Origin: a virus
Strand: one strand, 5' to 3'
Virus record (IMG/VR): IMGVR_UViG_3300027805_000008
Coordinates: 27,330 to 91,329 of that record
DNA length: 64,000 bases
The notes beneath the pieces are model-generated. The model saw nothing but the letters and a program-made list of their open reading frames with translations. It was not told where the DNA came from and searched no databases. This document shows positions 9,013 to 19,796 of the stretch, in pieces (within the stretch, counting starts at the first letter, position 1; every line of letters starts with the position of its first letter). A program made the position numbers and the translations under genes.

Positions 9013-9345
9013 TTGGCAACAACAGTATATAGCGTAGAAGAGGTTCAGTTACAAAACGGTCAGACCGTAAAGCTAAAGCCTCTATCAATTAAAGAACTTC
9101 GTAAGTTCATGATAGCAATAAAGAAAACAGCAGAATCTCAAACAGAGGATGAGACATTAAACATCCTAATAGATGCATGTGCAATTGCACTAGAAAAGCA
9201 GCTACCAGAATTAGTAGCGGATAGAGAAGCGTTTGAAGATGCTATCGATGTACCAACTATGAATCGCATTCTTGAAGTTTGCGGAGGGATTAAGCTTGAC
9301 GACCCAAACCTACTAGCGGCAGCGGTTCTGGCTGGTCAGAACTAG
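9013..9345 (+). CDS. Tail assembly chaperone, short form (gpG-like)
   Basis: Encodes 110 residues from a TTG placed 6 nt after AGGAGG. The N-terminal segment EVQLQNGQTVKLKPLSIKELRKFM is typical of Siphoviridae gpG-like chaperones that coat the tape measure during tail assembly. A minority of ribosomes probably slip into the -1 frame at 9303-9309 to make the long form described separately. Confidence 0.8.
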   Translation: MATTVYSVEEVQLQNGQTVKLKPLSIKELRKFMIAIKKTAESQTEDETLNILIDACAIALEKQLPELVADREAFEDAIDVPTMNRILEVCGGIKLDDPNLLAAAVLAGQN

Positions 9346-9677
9346 ACTTAGCCGCTTTAGAGGGTGAAATTTTTTTACTAGGACATTGGAAAAATTACGA
9401 TGATCTAGAAGAAAATTTATCAATGCCAGAGCTTATAAATACTTTACAGGCTTTAAAGAAAAAAGATCACGAAGATAAAAAGTTCTTTGCTTCTTTAAAG
9501 GGAGTAGAGATAGGTGAATACGAAGATGATAAAAAAGGAGGCCCTAGTTTCGAAGACATTCAGTTGAGAGCAGCAGGAATAGGTGCAACTAGCAACGATG
9601 TTGTTTCGCTACAAGGAAATTTCGCAGCGCAAGCTGGATTTGGAATTGGAGCGGGACTAGGATACTCTAGGGAGTAG
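9013..9677 (+). CDS. Tail assembly chaperone, frameshifted long form (gpGT-like)
   Basis: After slippage at CCCAAAC the -1 frame is open to the stop at 9675-9677, giving a product of about 221 residues. The joined sequence after the site reads through SGSGWSELDLAALEGE, a natural continuation with no start codon of its own for about 110 nt, which supports translation by frameshift rather than separate initiation at the ATG at 9423. The C-terminal half contains a charged helix (LINTLQALKKKDHEDKKFF) and a Gly/Ala-rich tail, the usual T-domain that recruits the tape measure. Confidence 0.85.
9303..9309 (+). other. -1 programmed frameshift site CCCAAAC
   Basis: The heptamer fits X XXY YYZ in the gpG frame (C CCA AAC) and lies 12 codons before the gpG stop. 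After tandem slippage the P-site and A-site tRNAs re-pair with CCC and AAA. Such sites at the end of gpG are conserved among long-tailed phages. Confidence 0.88.
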
Positions 9678-9687
9678 TTTGATATAA

Positions 9688-12600
9688 ATGGCTGACGAAA
9701 CAATCAGTACCAAGATAGTCGCTAATGCCGACTTCTCATCCCTTATTGCCGATGTGCATAAGGTTACCGCCAGCCTATCAAAATTACAAGAACAATTAGC
9801 TAACTCTAATAAGATGATGGCAAATCAAATTGCTGTCATGAACAGATCATTTGCAGACACACTAAGAAGTACAGGACAATTCTCCACACACTTTGTAAGC
9901 CTACAATCAGATGTAGAAAAATTTGGTAAAAATCTAGATGGCGGAAAACTAAAGTTAAATCAATATTTTAATACTTTTAGGGATCATGCTAGAACATCTG
10001 GCGGACTTATAAGAGAATTAGCAAAGCAACAAGTAGCCCTTCAGAACTCAGTATTACAACCGCTAGGCAGAAACGCACAAGGACTTATGCAGTTCAATGT
10101 GCATGTTCCAAGAGGGCTAGATGAAGTAAAAAATAAAACAGCAATAGTAAGACAAGAATTGCAAATTATGAATAAGGTTATTCAGGATGGTGCTGGACAA
10201 CTTATTAATTGGGGTAAAAATACTCAGTGGGCAGGCCGTCAGTTAACAGTCGGTTTAACCGTACCACTTGTAGCCTTTGGAGCACAAGCTGCAAAAGCAT
10301 TTAGAGAAGCAGATCAAGAGTTAGTTCGTTTAACTAAGGTTTACGGAGATGTTGCAGGAACATCAGCAGCAGAATTAGGTAGAGTTAGACAAGAAGTTAC
10401 TTCTACTGCAAAAGAAATTTCTGCAGCGATGGGTGTTTCATTTAAAGAAACTATTGGTCTTGCAGCAGATATTGCGGCTACTGGTAAAACTGGAGATGAG
10501 TTACTAGGGTCAATTAAAGAGACCACAAGACTTGCAGTACTTGGAGAAGTAGACAGACAAGAAGCTATGAAGGCCACACTTGCAATTCAGTCAGCATTTA
10601 AGCAAAATACAGATCAACTTTCAGAGTCTATTAACTTCCTTAACGCAGTTGAAAACCAAACTTCAACTACTCTAAATGACCTTGTAGAAGCAATTCCAAA
10701 AGCTGGTCCAGTAATTCAAGGTTTGGGAGGAAGCGTACAAGACTTAGCGCTTTACCTTACAGCTATGCGTGAAGGCGGAATTAACGCATCAGAAGGAGCT
10801 AACGCATTAAAGTCAGCTCTCGCATCTTTAATTAACCCAACAGATGTTGCTGTAGGAAAGTTTCAATCATTAGGAATAGATCTTTTAGGAATAGTAAATA
10901 ACAATGCTGGTAATTTAACTGGAACATTAATGGAATTACAAGGGGCTCTAGATAACCTAGATCCACTTCAAAAACAACAAGCAATCGAGCAGCTATTTGG
11001 AAAATTTCAGTTTTCAAGACTAAATGCTTTATTTGAAAATTTAGGTAGACAGGGAAGTCAAACGCTTCAGGTTTTAGATTTAATGAAGGCTTCTACTGGG
11101 GAATTAGCAACTGTAGCAGATCGAGAATTAGCAGCAGTAACCGAGTCGGCTTCTGGTAAGTATCGCAGGGCAATAGAAAGCTTAAGAGCATCTTTAGCTA
11201 CAGTAGGAGAACAATTCCTTCAAATTAATACGGTTCTTATTCAGGTTATTGATAAGATTGTACAGTTTGCTAATAATTTGCCAGGCCCAGTAAAACAAAT
11301 ACTTGCATTAGCTGGAGGATTTACAGCAATCATAGGTCCAGTAATTATGTTAACTGGTGTACTTGCTAACTTCTTTGGGTATTTGTTAAAGGGCGCATTC
11401 CATATGAAGGCATTCTTTAAGGGTGGCGAAGGATGGAAATATTTAACTCCAGAAATGTTAGCAGCAGAAAAAGCTGGCAGGCTAGTTGAGCAATCATTTT
11501 ACGATGACGCAAAAGCTGCAGCTGTACTACAGCAAGCGCTTAGAAATTTATTAGATGAATTTGCTATTCTAGAACAAAAAGCTAAAATAGGGTCAATGTC
11601 AATAAATCCAGCAGTATCAACAATGGCTGGAAGCATGATAGTGGGCGGACAGAGAGTGGTTAATCCCTCACACCCACTTGCGGGAGAACAGGGAACAAGA
11701 GCAAGTTCTCACATGGTTCCAAGAGCTGGTATGACGGAAGCTCAAAGACTGCAACAAACAATGTTTGGAATGGTTCCAGGATCAATCCCAGTAAATCAGA
11801 AAATTGGTCAGAACCCACAAATTTATATGAACGAACCTCTTCCAAATGTTCCTGGACTTACAACGGTTAATGGGGTATCTACAGGCATTGTTTCTGGAGA
11901 AGCTGCAAGATGGCATGCAATGATGGCTACACTTGGAATGCAGTCAAAGGCGGAAATTGAAACTTTAAAGAAAACAATTGTGGCTACTGGAACTGTAAGC
12001 AAAGAATTTATGATGCAGTTTGATGATATTCTTCCTGTTGTTTCAAGACTTACAGATAATGCAGCAAGAGAATCTGCAATGATTGTCGCAGAACTTCGTG
12101 CAGGAAAAATGACTGTAGAAGCTGCTAGGGCAAAAATTGTAGCTCTTAATTTGCAAACAGAACAAATGATTGCTTCTTCTGTTCAATCACAAGCACTGGC
12201 TATGGGCAGAACAATTAATCCAACAATGGTTCCAACATTAAATCAACCAGTAGTTGATGCTACTGGAAAATCAAATATGAGAGAGTTGTTTAAAAAGGGT
12301 AAAACAAGAGATTTCATTAATCGTATTGCTGGAGTATTGGGTGTAAGAACATCAGGTGCTGGGTACAATGTTGAAACCACAATTCCTAAAAAATTTAATA
12401 GAGGAAATATAGTTCCAGGATCTGGAAATACAGATACAGTTCCAGCAATGCTTACACCTGGAGAGTTTGTTGTTAATAAGCAAGCAACTCAGCAAAATAG
12501 GCCATTACTAGAAGCAATCAACAATAGTACATTGGGTGGGCAAGCAACTCCTGGAAGATCAAATTACGGTCCAATTAATCCAGGACTAATGGCAAATGTC

Positions 12601-15600
12601 TCAAGGCTATACACAAGGACTGGAAATTTTGCACGTAGGTGGTTCTGGGATACAAGCACTGGATCAAGTCTTTCTGGGCAGAGAGACTCACTTGTCAGAT
12701 CAATAAGAAAAAGACCAATACTAAATAAGAGCGGTGTTCCTTATTCTGAAGCAGAATTAAGAAAAGCTCCTAAAGAAGAAATTCAAGCATTATGGGCTAA
12801 CTATGATAGAGGACATGTAGCTCCACACAGGTCTATAGGCGGAACAGATAACTACTTTGCCCCAGGAATATTAATGCCTATGTTTAGAGGATCCAATAGG
12901 TCAATGATCTCTGCAGGAGATCCAATAGCAATTGCAAAAAGTTTAGAAAATCAATCAATTCATCCAACAGTATTTTTAGATGAAGCAGCCGAAGCATTTG
13001 GTTATGTTGCTGGTTCAAAAACAGATGCAGCTTATGAAGCATTGATAAAAGGATTATATAAGAGAGGTGCTAAGAAATTTGATCCTAGATCAGGTGATTC
13101 ATTTGAAAAGTTTGCGTTTGAAACAATATCTCCGTTTTTACAAAATATTAAAAATAGCTCTGGGGCAAATCTATTAGATGATCTTTCAAGAATTGGAACA
13201 GTAAGAGGAACTCAGGCAAATAGATCTTCTGGTGGACGTTCTGGAACTGGTTCAATAGCACCGTTTGCCGTAGCAGATGACTATTTCACACTAAACATGA
13301 ATACTGGCGGAATGGTTCCATCACCAAATGGACAAAAGTATAATATGGGCGGAATGGTTCAGGGTTACAATAGAGGCGGAATGGTAGCTGGACTACTTGG
13401 AGCTTCAGCAGTCGGTCTTGGCGGACAGATGCTAGGAAATGCAGTAGGCGGAGGACTTGGGTCAGCTATTACAATGGGCTCCTATCTTGCAAGTAGTATG
13501 ATAGGATTTGGTGGAATGGGTGGTAGAGGAGATCAAAAGGGTCCAGGTTTTGTTGGAAGACAAATGCAAAAAATTGATCCACAAGGTAATTTAACTAAGC
13601 CAATTGGACCATTAAATAACTTATCTGATGCAACTAAAAAGCTCTCAGGAAATCTGGGTGGGGTAAGCAGAATGTTTGGCCCATTATTAAGAGGCTTCAC
13701 AACTTTACTAAGACTAACAAGCCCGCTTGGAATAGCAATTACTGGAGTAACTGCTGCAATTGGATTTTTTGTAAAGGCTCAAAAAGAAAAAGCAAAAGCT
13801 TTAGAAACAGGTAGACAAGCATTCGGTATGGATGCTGCTGCTGCAGAAAAAGCAGGATTCAAATATACAGATTATAACGCTAAAATAAAGGTAGCAATTG
13901 AAGATGCTAAGGCATTAAAAGAAAGAAATATGATGATTTACGAAAGCATGACAAAGGCTAACGTTCCAATCAACATGACAATTGAACAATACAAAAAGCT
14001 TAAAGAACAAGTAAAGTCAACAATGGGAAGTTACATAGACCTATTTGATCAAACAGATAGAAAAGATGTTGGCAATGTTGCTGTTCAGTTAAAGGCACAA
14101 TTTATGGCAGCTGGAGATTCTGCAGAGGTTGCTACTGCTAAAATATTTACAATGATTAAGCAGTCTGAAAATGCTAATATGGCTGCGTCAGCAATTAGCT
14201 CTAATGCCTTCCAAAGCATTCAAAATATGGAACAGGCTTCTGCTCAAACAGTAAAAACATTTGAAGCAGCAATGAAAACTGGAGATGCTGAATCGCAAGC
14301 CAGGGCTTTGCACAGCACATTTATGGCAATGGATGCTACTCTAGAAGAAACCATTAGAAAGCAAAAAGAGCTAGGGGATTCAGGAAAAGCTAATGCAGAG
14401 CAGGTCGGCAGTGCAATAGAACAGAAGCTTGCAAGTATTAATAAGTCTTTTGGCACTCAGGCAAACCTATCAAAAGATGTTATTAGTGAACTAGGTAAAA
14501 CAGATCCTCTATTAGCGGAGATGTTAAATAGCACAGATACTCTTTCTAGTGCATGGGCTAAATACAGATTAATTCTTCAGGGTGCTGCTACCGATCTTGA
14601 GAATATGACTGGAGAAGCAGCAATCGCTGCGCTTTCTTTAAATGAAATAGTGAAGGCTCAAGTTCAACTAAACCCAGCTGTTGCTGCTGCAAATAAATCA
14701 TATGCTGGTATGACTGCTAGAATTAAAGAACTTGAAAAGGCACAAAGAGGCCAGTCTGTTAAAGCTCAATATAATGCTAAAGAAGAATCAGCTAGACTGC
14801 AAAAACAAATTGCAGAAATTAAAAAGGCTGCTCAAGAAAAAATTGATGGAATTCGCAAAGCAACTGAAGCAGAAAATACTCAGCTAGAAATTCAAAAAGC
14901 TCAACTAAGAGCTCAGCAAATGTTGATCCAGGGCAATATGTCTGGATACGCTGAAGAGCAAATGACAATTGAGCAGTTAATGAATGAGGCTAATCGTAAA
15001 GATGCAGAAGAAGCAATTATCGCTAAGGCAGAAATTGATATTAAGCCTCTTCAGGATGCACTTGATGCTATAGCAGACAAGAATGACAAAGCTGCAAAGA
15101 AGGCGGCACTTGCAGGAGAGAGCTTATCAGATCTTAGAACCAAGGCAAGCGATTACAATACTAAGCTTCAGGAGTATACACAAAATCTAAACACTACAAT
15201 GTTTAAGTATTTGACAGACATTAACTTTAAAAATACTCCAGAGTATGAAGCAGCAATAAAAGCCTTAGACAATCTTGGCCAAAAGCTAGGAATTAAAACT
15301 CCAGCGAAGGATGTTGTTTCAGAAATTACTAACGCATTAAAAAATGGAATTAACGCAGAAAACGTAACTCTTTATGCCGAAAAGGTTCAAGAAGGACAAA
15401 GAAGAGACTACACTAATAATTTAAAAAATATGACAGAAACCATTAAAAGGGGAGGCGGAGACGTAACAAAAATTTATGATCCAAATACTCAAGAATTAAC
15501 TCCACAAGCTAGAAGCGCTCTTATTAAGGGAGATGAGTTAATGCCTGGTGATACATTTACAGATAGTCAGGGAAGACCGTATAAGGTAACTAGAAAATTT

Positions 15601-15978
15601 GGTCCTGGACATGGAGCAGAATCAACAGGAGACCGAACTGTAAAAACAACACCGTCAATGTCGGCAAAAAGATTTTTGGGTGGAAGAGTTGTGCCAGGAA
15701 TTCCTTATACAATTAATGATGGTAAGAAAACAGAGGGGGTAGTGTTTGATTATCCAGGAATGATTAAACCAAATATTGAAACAGCCTTTAATATTCCTAA
15801 TGGAACTAAATATAACGGAATGGGCGGATCTACTACTTCAAATAGCAGTAACGTATATAATATAGAGATTGCTCTAAACGGAACAAACGTCACAGCAGAT
15901 GATGTTATAAACAGAATGAAACGAGAGATGGCTTTGATTAATGCTAAAGAAGGAATAAGTAGAAGGGTTGGTGCATAA
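9688..15978 (+). CDS. Tape measure protein
   Basis: Encodes 2096 residues. It sets tail length, acts as scaffold for the tube and probably helps DNA cross the envelope. Residues ~205-405 hold the TP901-type core (FKETIGLAADIAATGKTGDE, VEAIPKAGPVIQGLG). Hydrophobic stretches lie near 533-566 and 1347-1364. DTVPAMLTPGEFVVNK near 915, a motif recurrent in tape measures, precedes a ~200-residue insert with DRGHVAP at 1040-1046, resembling the active-site motif of DNA/RNA non-specific endonucleases. Residues ~1650-1800 are coiled coil. At about 1.5 A per residue this length would predict a tail near 300 nm. Confidence 0.93.
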   Translation: MADETISTKIVANADFSSLIADVHKVTASLSKLQEQLANSNKMMANQIAVMNRSFADTLRSTGQFSTHFVSLQSDVEKFGKNLDGGKLKLNQYFNTFRDHARTSGGLIRELAKQQVALQNSVLQPLGRNAQGLMQFNVHVPRGLDEVKNKTAIVRQELQIMNKVIQDGAGQLINWGKNTQWAGRQLTVGLTVPLVAFGAQAAKAFREADQELVRLTKVYGDVAGTSAAELGRVRQEVTSTAKEISAAMGVSFKETIGLAADIAATGKTGDELLGSIKETTRLAVLGEVDRQEAMKATLAIQSAFKQNTDQLSESINFLNAVENQTSTTLNDLVEAIPKAGPVIQGLGGSVQDLALYLTAMREGGINASEGANALKSALASLINPTDVAVGKFQSLGIDLLGIVNNNAGNLTGTLMELQGALDNLDPLQKQQAIEQLFGKFQFSRLNALFENLGRQGSQTLQVLDLMKASTGELATVADRELAAVTESASGKYRRAIESLRASLATVGEQFLQINTVLIQVIDKIVQFANNLPGPVKQILALAGGFTAIIGPVIMLTGVLANFFGYLLKGAFHMKAFFKGGEGWKYLTPEMLAAEKAGRLVEQSFYDDAKAAAVLQQALRNLLDEFAILEQKAKIGSMSINPAVSTMAGSMIVGGQRVVNPSHPLAGEQGTRASSHMVPRAGMTEAQRLQQTMFGMVPGSIPVNQKIGQNPQIYMNEPLPNVPGLTTVNGVSTGIVSGEAARWHAMMATLGMQSKAEIETLKKTIVATGTVSKEFMMQFDDILPVVSRLTDNAARESAMIVAELRAGKMTVEAARAKIVALNLQTEQMIASSVQSQALAMGRTINPTMVPTLNQPVVDATGKSNMRELFKKGKTRDFINRIAGVLGVRTSGAGYNVETTIPKKFNRGNIVPGSGNTDTVPAMLTPGEFVVNKQATQQNRPLLEAINNSTLGGQATPGRSNYGPINPGLMANVSRLYTRTGNFARRWFWDTSTGSSLSGQRDSLVRSIRKRPILNKSGVPYSEAELRKAPKEEIQALWANYDRGHVAPHRSIGGTDNYFAPGILMPMFRGSNRSMISAGDPIAIAKSLENQSIHPTVFLDEAAEAFGYVAGSKTDAAYEALIKGLYKRGAKKFDPRSGDSFEKFAFETISPFLQNIKNSSGANLLDDLSRIGTVRGTQANRSSGGRSGTGSIAPFAVADDYFTLNMNTGGMVPSPNGQKYNMGGMVQGYNRGGMVAGLLGASAVGLGGQMLGNAVGGGLGSAITMGSYLASSMIGFGGMGGRGDQKGPGFVGRQMQKIDPQGNLTKPIGPLNNLSDATKKLSGNLGGVSRMFGPLLRGFTTLLRLTSPLGIAITGVTAAIGFFVKAQKEKAKALETGRQAFGMDAAAAEKAGFKYTDYNAKIKVAIEDAKALKERNMMIYESMTKANVPINMTIEQYKKLKEQVKSTMGSYIDLFDQTDRKDVGNVAVQLKAQFMAAGDSAEVATAKIFTMIKQSENANMAASAISSNAFQSIQNMEQASAQTVKTFEAAMKTGDAESQARALHSTFMAMDATLEETIRKQKELGDSGKANAEQVGSAIEQKLASINKSFGTQANLSKDVISELGKTDPLLAEMLNSTDTLSSAWAKYRLILQGAATDLENMTGEAAIAALSLNEIVKAQVQLNPAVAAANKSYAGMTARIKELEKAQRGQSVKAQYNAKEESARLQKQIAEIKKAAQEKIDGIRKATEAENTQLEIQKAQLRAQQMLIQGNMSGYAEEQMTIEQLMNEANRKDAEEAIIAKAEIDIKPLQDALDAIADKNDKAAKKAALAGESLSDLRTKASDYNTKLQEYTQNLNTTMFKYLTDINFKNTPEYEAAIKALDNLGQKLGIKTPAKDVVSEITNALKNGINAENVTLYAEKVQEGQRRDYTNNLKNMTETIKRGGGDVTKIYDPNTQELTPQARSALIKGDELMPGDTFTDSQGRPYKVTRKFGPGHGAESTGDRTVKTTPSMSAKRFLGGRVVPGIPYTINDGKKTEGVVFDYPGMIKPNIETAFNIPNGTKYNGMGGSTTSNSSNVYNIEIALNGTNVTADDVINRMKREMALINAKEGISRRVGA

Positions 15979-15980
15979 TA

Positions 15981-16484
15981 ATGTCTATGTATTTACCCAG
16001 AGGTTCGGTTTTAAATGTAGAAGCAAAAGATCTTCTTGCCACACCGCAAGGTGCTGTAAAGGTTTGGAATAAAATTACCGAGCATAATAGATCAGATATT
16101 AGTATTTCTATAGAAAGAATTGAAAGATCAGTTAGAACATCTAATGGAACACTAAGAAAAAATCACATTGCTGATAAAAGAAGATTCTCAATGTCATGGA
16201 CAATGCTTCCTTCTTATAGAAATTTAACAGTGGATGGTGGATGGGGAGCAGAAGATTTAAGATCTTTTTACTTAAGCGACGACGGTAAAAAAGAATTTAA
16301 TATTAGAATTAACTTGGCAAAGAGCGGAACAGATACATCCTCATCTGGTGCTTTATATACGCCAACTATGGCAAATACATCATCAGAATTATATACCGTA
16401 GTATTTGGAGGCTGTAATTTTTCAGTTGTAAAACGTGGTCTACAGCCACACTGGAATGTTTCTATTGAACTGGAAGAAGTATAA
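15981..16484 (+). CDS. Distal tail-like minor tail protein
   Basis: Encodes 167 residues and starts 3 nt after the tape measure stop. The motif RRFSMSWTMLPSYRNLTVDGGWGAED recurs in actinophage minor tail proteins encoded in this slot. It is beta-rich and probably forms the ring joining tube and tail tip, like a distal tail protein. The stop overlaps the next start (TAATG). Confidence 0.65.
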   Translation: MSMYLPRGSVLNVEAKDLLATPQGAVKVWNKITEHNRSDISISIERIERSVRTSNGTLRKNHIADKRRFSMSWTMLPSYRNLTVDGGWGAEDLRSFYLSDDGKKEFNIRINLAKSGTDTSSSGALYTPTMANTSSELYTVVFGGCNFSVVKRGLQPHWNVSIELEEV

Positions 16485-19400
16485 TGATTTCATCTCCAAC
16501 GGTTAAAACTTTACTAGAAGAAAATACCACAATCCAAACTAATGTGGGCTGTACTATCGAATACAATATGAATTCAATGGTGGATAATATTTCTGTCACT
16601 GGAACAGATTATGTTAGATCAGATGGGGCTAAGCCTTATCAAAAACTTTTTCCAGCATCTTCTGTGGTTAAGCCATTTAGACCTTTAGGGGCTGGAGTCA
16701 AGTATGGAATATTTGGAGACGTATCTTTAAATACTTGGAAAGATCCTAAAAAGATAGAATACCCATTAAATTTTAGAACTTATTATCCTGGAACAGAAAC
16801 CTATTATAAGTATTGGGTATCTCAAAAAGGTGTTGGAGCAAATATAGCAATATCATACCCGCAAGCGGTTTTAACAAATAAAATTGTTGTTAGATTTGAA
16901 ATATCTCACTCTATTCCTGCAACATGGACTGTGTATAAACAAGGAGATATAGTTCTTGCAACAGGCACAAGTGCTGCTATAAAACCCTTTACAACTAATG
17001 GAATAAAAAACTATGACGCTGGAACACTAACTCTTTATTATAATGGCACGGCATGGGTAACTACAGAGCCTACAGCAATTGCAACACCAGTATCTATAAC
17101 AGGATTAAAGCTAGTAACATCAGGTGTTAATACGCCTATTAGGACGGCCCCTGAAATTAGCGGTTCTCATGTTGCAGTAATTGAGATTTCCCCTAGATGG
17201 GTAGCTGATTTAACAGATCATATAGTTGGATTTTCTATAAATCAAGAATCTTCTACCAGCGCAGACGACATTTTGCCAGTGGGAAAAGTTTCTGCTAACT
17301 CTTTATCTATGGATTTAGTTTCATATGAATCTTCTAGAAAAATTATTACATATGAAAAGGGCACGGCATTTGACTCTTCTAAATTATATATGTATAAGTC
17401 AGCAGAACTAAAGCCATATATAAAAGTTTATTATTCGGGAGCCCCATATACAGATTCAAATGGACAGCACGAGAGAGTCAAGCAGGGAGCTTTTTATATT
17501 GATAACTGGAGCACATCAGAGTTTGGAGATATTTCTTTAGACGCACTAGACGGGGCAAAGTACTTGCAAGACATATCTTGCCCTGGAATGGTTTCAAAAG
17601 ATTCTACTACAGTAGGAATTATTAGAAGGCTTTTAGACAATGTTGGATTTACAAATTATAATATAAACTATAAAACTAATATTCTTACTGGAGCAATTAC
17701 AGATACCTCTATTATAAGTCCCTTTTACTGGTGGACAGATGATGGAGAAAGTGTATGGAATGCAATCCAAGAGCTATGTAGAGACTCTCAAATGGTTGCA
17801 ACATTCGATGAAAATAATATTTTACAGTTTTACACAAGAGACTACCTATTCTCTCAATCAACAGCTCATTGGAATTTTAAGTATTCAAAAGATGGAAATA
17901 TTCTTCCTAATATAATTTCTTTTCAAAAAAGAGACCTTCCAGCAGTTAACCAAGTAAAAGTTTTATGGAGTCCAGTAACATCTAGCCAGCTCATTGGAGA
18001 TGGACAGCCATTGTGGAAATCTGGATCAGCGTATTTAGGCGCATACTCTTTGGTAACAGATATCCCGTCTAGTACCAACGGCGGTGGTGCTGGAACAACA
18101 ATTAGCTTAGTGCCAATAACAGTTAATCAAGACGTTAAACAAATTATATATAACTATGCTGGTTATTTGGTAATAGATTCTGAAATAATAGAGTATGATG
18201 CAATTGAGTATCAATATGTAAATCAACAATTAACTAGAACAAATATTTGGATCACCCAGTTCTCAGATTTGCAAAAAATTGCTAATGATATAACTACCTC
18301 GTTGCCAGCTAATCTAGCAATTGGGCAAACTGGAAGAATTCGAATAAAATCTAGAGGAGCATTTGGAACAAGCGCAGCTGCTCATGCAAGGACTGGTTCC
18401 GTAACTGGCTGGAATGGATTTGAGAATACCTTTAGGGCTAGCTCTGAAAATTTACAAGGTACAAGTACTCCATCAAGTGTTTCTCATGAACCTGCCGCAG
18501 TTCCAGATATACTGTCTGTTCCTCCAACAGCTGAAGAAGAAAAGGTTGGAACGAAGCTTGTTCAAAAATCTTTATTTCAAATAACATCTAGCGGAGATCC
18601 TAGCCAAAAAAATAAGTACTCTGTTTGTGTAAAAAATATGGGAATAGCTAATTCTGGAAACTACTATAATTTTGGCACTGGATTATTTTTTAAAGGAACT
18701 AAAGATAATACTAGGGCATCTGGCGGAATTGGATTTTTTACAAGTCCAAATGGATTAGATGGCTACTATATTAAACTAGAAACAACTAGCAATCTGGCAG
18801 ATAGCGGATCAGATAGGCCATTATCAATTTTTAAAGTTAAAAATGGAGTTATTACTCCTTTACAAGATAGTCAGGAAAAAGGTAGCAATAAATCATTAGC
18901 ATATTTAGCGCAAGGAATTTCTTATAAGGTAGATATGCGTATAAAAATTGAAAGTTCTGTTGTTGCGATAGACGTTTTTATTAATAACTTTAGAATAACA
19001 GCAGTTGATGCAACAGATACAATTTCTCCAACAAATAATATTGCATTATTTTCAAATGCTAACTCAACATTTTTTGATTATGTATATTCTATTCCTCTAA
19101 ACGAAGATCAATATAAAGATGGAATCATTGGAAGTCAGTATTCTGGAAGATTTGGATCAACAACTTTAGACTTTTTATATGGAGATAAACTATCCAGTGG
19201 ATTTGAAAACAGTGGAATCCCTGGAGGAGCCATTGACGAATTTGGAACGGTTGCTAGAGAGCTGCTAAAAGTAAATATTAAATATGACTCTAGGCCAGCT
19301 TTTCCAATAATTACCAGCCTAGGATTAAATCAATTCGTAGAGATGATTGGATATAGGCTCAATTCCTTCGGAGCAGAAGTATATGTTTTAAATAATGCTG

Positions 19401-19792
19401 GAACATTTATTCCCTTAGACGATTCTAGATTTGCCTCATTTAGTGTAATTGGTAATACACTAGTTCAGTCTGGTCAAAATGAATACTTAGATAAAACAAT
19501 AAATGAGTTTACAGTCCCAGAGCAGGTAACATTTGAGTCTGTCTGGATTCAAAAAGAATCTGATGCTAAAAGCCTCTCTGATTGGATTAAGGCACAGTGG
19601 TCAAAAAAACAATCTGTATGTGAGCTAGAAATTTTCTCAAACCCCTTGATTTCTGTAGGAGATATTGTTACAATTAACTACCCATCTAATAGTCTAGATG
19701 GAACACAAAAGTTTATAGTATCTAGCATTAATAATTCATTTGACGGGGGGCTAAGTACCAAAATAACAACTAGATCTATTTATAGTTCATAA
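16484..19792 (+). CDS. Tail hub / tail-associated protein
   Basis: Encodes 1102 residues. Residues ~225-470 resemble the tail-hub (Gp27/Gp44-like) fold, with DALDGAKYLQDISCPG and WWTDDGESVWNAIQELCRDS, and the C-terminus ends in NPLISVGDIVTINYPSN as in hub OB-like domains. A jelly-roll insert around residues 690-870 (YYNFGTGLFFKGTKDN, GYYIKLETTS) looks like a concanavalin/LamG carbohydrate-binding module. It probably forms the tail tip and contacts host glycans. Confidence 0.75.
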   Translation: MISSPTVKTLLEENTTIQTNVGCTIEYNMNSMVDNISVTGTDYVRSDGAKPYQKLFPASSVVKPFRPLGAGVKYGIFGDVSLNTWKDPKKIEYPLNFRTYYPGTETYYKYWVSQKGVGANIAISYPQAVLTNKIVVRFEISHSIPATWTVYKQGDIVLATGTSAAIKPFTTNGIKNYDAGTLTLYYNGTAWVTTEPTAIATPVSITGLKLVTSGVNTPIRTAPEISGSHVAVIEISPRWVADLTDHIVGFSINQESSTSADDILPVGKVSANSLSMDLVSYESSRKIITYEKGTAFDSSKLYMYKSAELKPYIKVYYSGAPYTDSNGQHERVKQGAFYIDNWSTSEFGDISLDALDGAKYLQDISCPGMVSKDSTTVGIIRRLLDNVGFTNYNINYKTNILTGAITDTSIISPFYWWTDDGESVWNAIQELCRDSQMVATFDENNILQFYTRDYLFSQSTAHWNFKYSKDGNILPNIISFQKRDLPAVNQVKVLWSPVTSSQLIGDGQPLWKSGSAYLGAYSLVTDIPSSTNGGGAGTTISLVPITVNQDVKQIIYNYAGYLVIDSEIIEYDAIEYQYVNQQLTRTNIWITQFSDLQKIANDITTSLPANLAIGQTGRIRIKSRGAFGTSAAAHARTGSVTGWNGFENTFRASSENLQGTSTPSSVSHEPAAVPDILSVPPTAEEEKVGTKLVQKSLFQITSSGDPSQKNKYSVCVKNMGIANSGNYYNFGTGLFFKGTKDNTRASGGIGFFTSPNGLDGYYIKLETTSNLADSGSDRPLSIFKVKNGVITPLQDSQEKGSNKSLAYLAQGISYKVDMRIKIESSVVAIDVFINNFRITAVDATDTISPTNNIALFSNANSTFFDYVYSIPLNEDQYKDGIIGSQYSGRFGSTTLDFLYGDKLSSGFENSGIPGGAIDEFGTVARELLKVNIKYDSRPAFPIITSLGLNQFVEMIGYRLNSFGAEVYVLNNAGTFIPLDDSRFASFSVIGNTLVQSGQNEYLDKTINEFTVPEQVTFESVWIQKESDAKSLSDWIKAQWSKKQSVCELEIFSNPLISVGDIVTINYPSNSLDGTQKFIVSSINNSFDGGLSTKITTRSIYSS

Positions 19793-19796
19793 ATGG

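Noticed and set aside
9688-9700. TATAAA just before the tape measure start as a promoter
   Set aside because: It ends at the start codon, lacks a -35, and the gene follows the chaperones within 10 nt in an operon.
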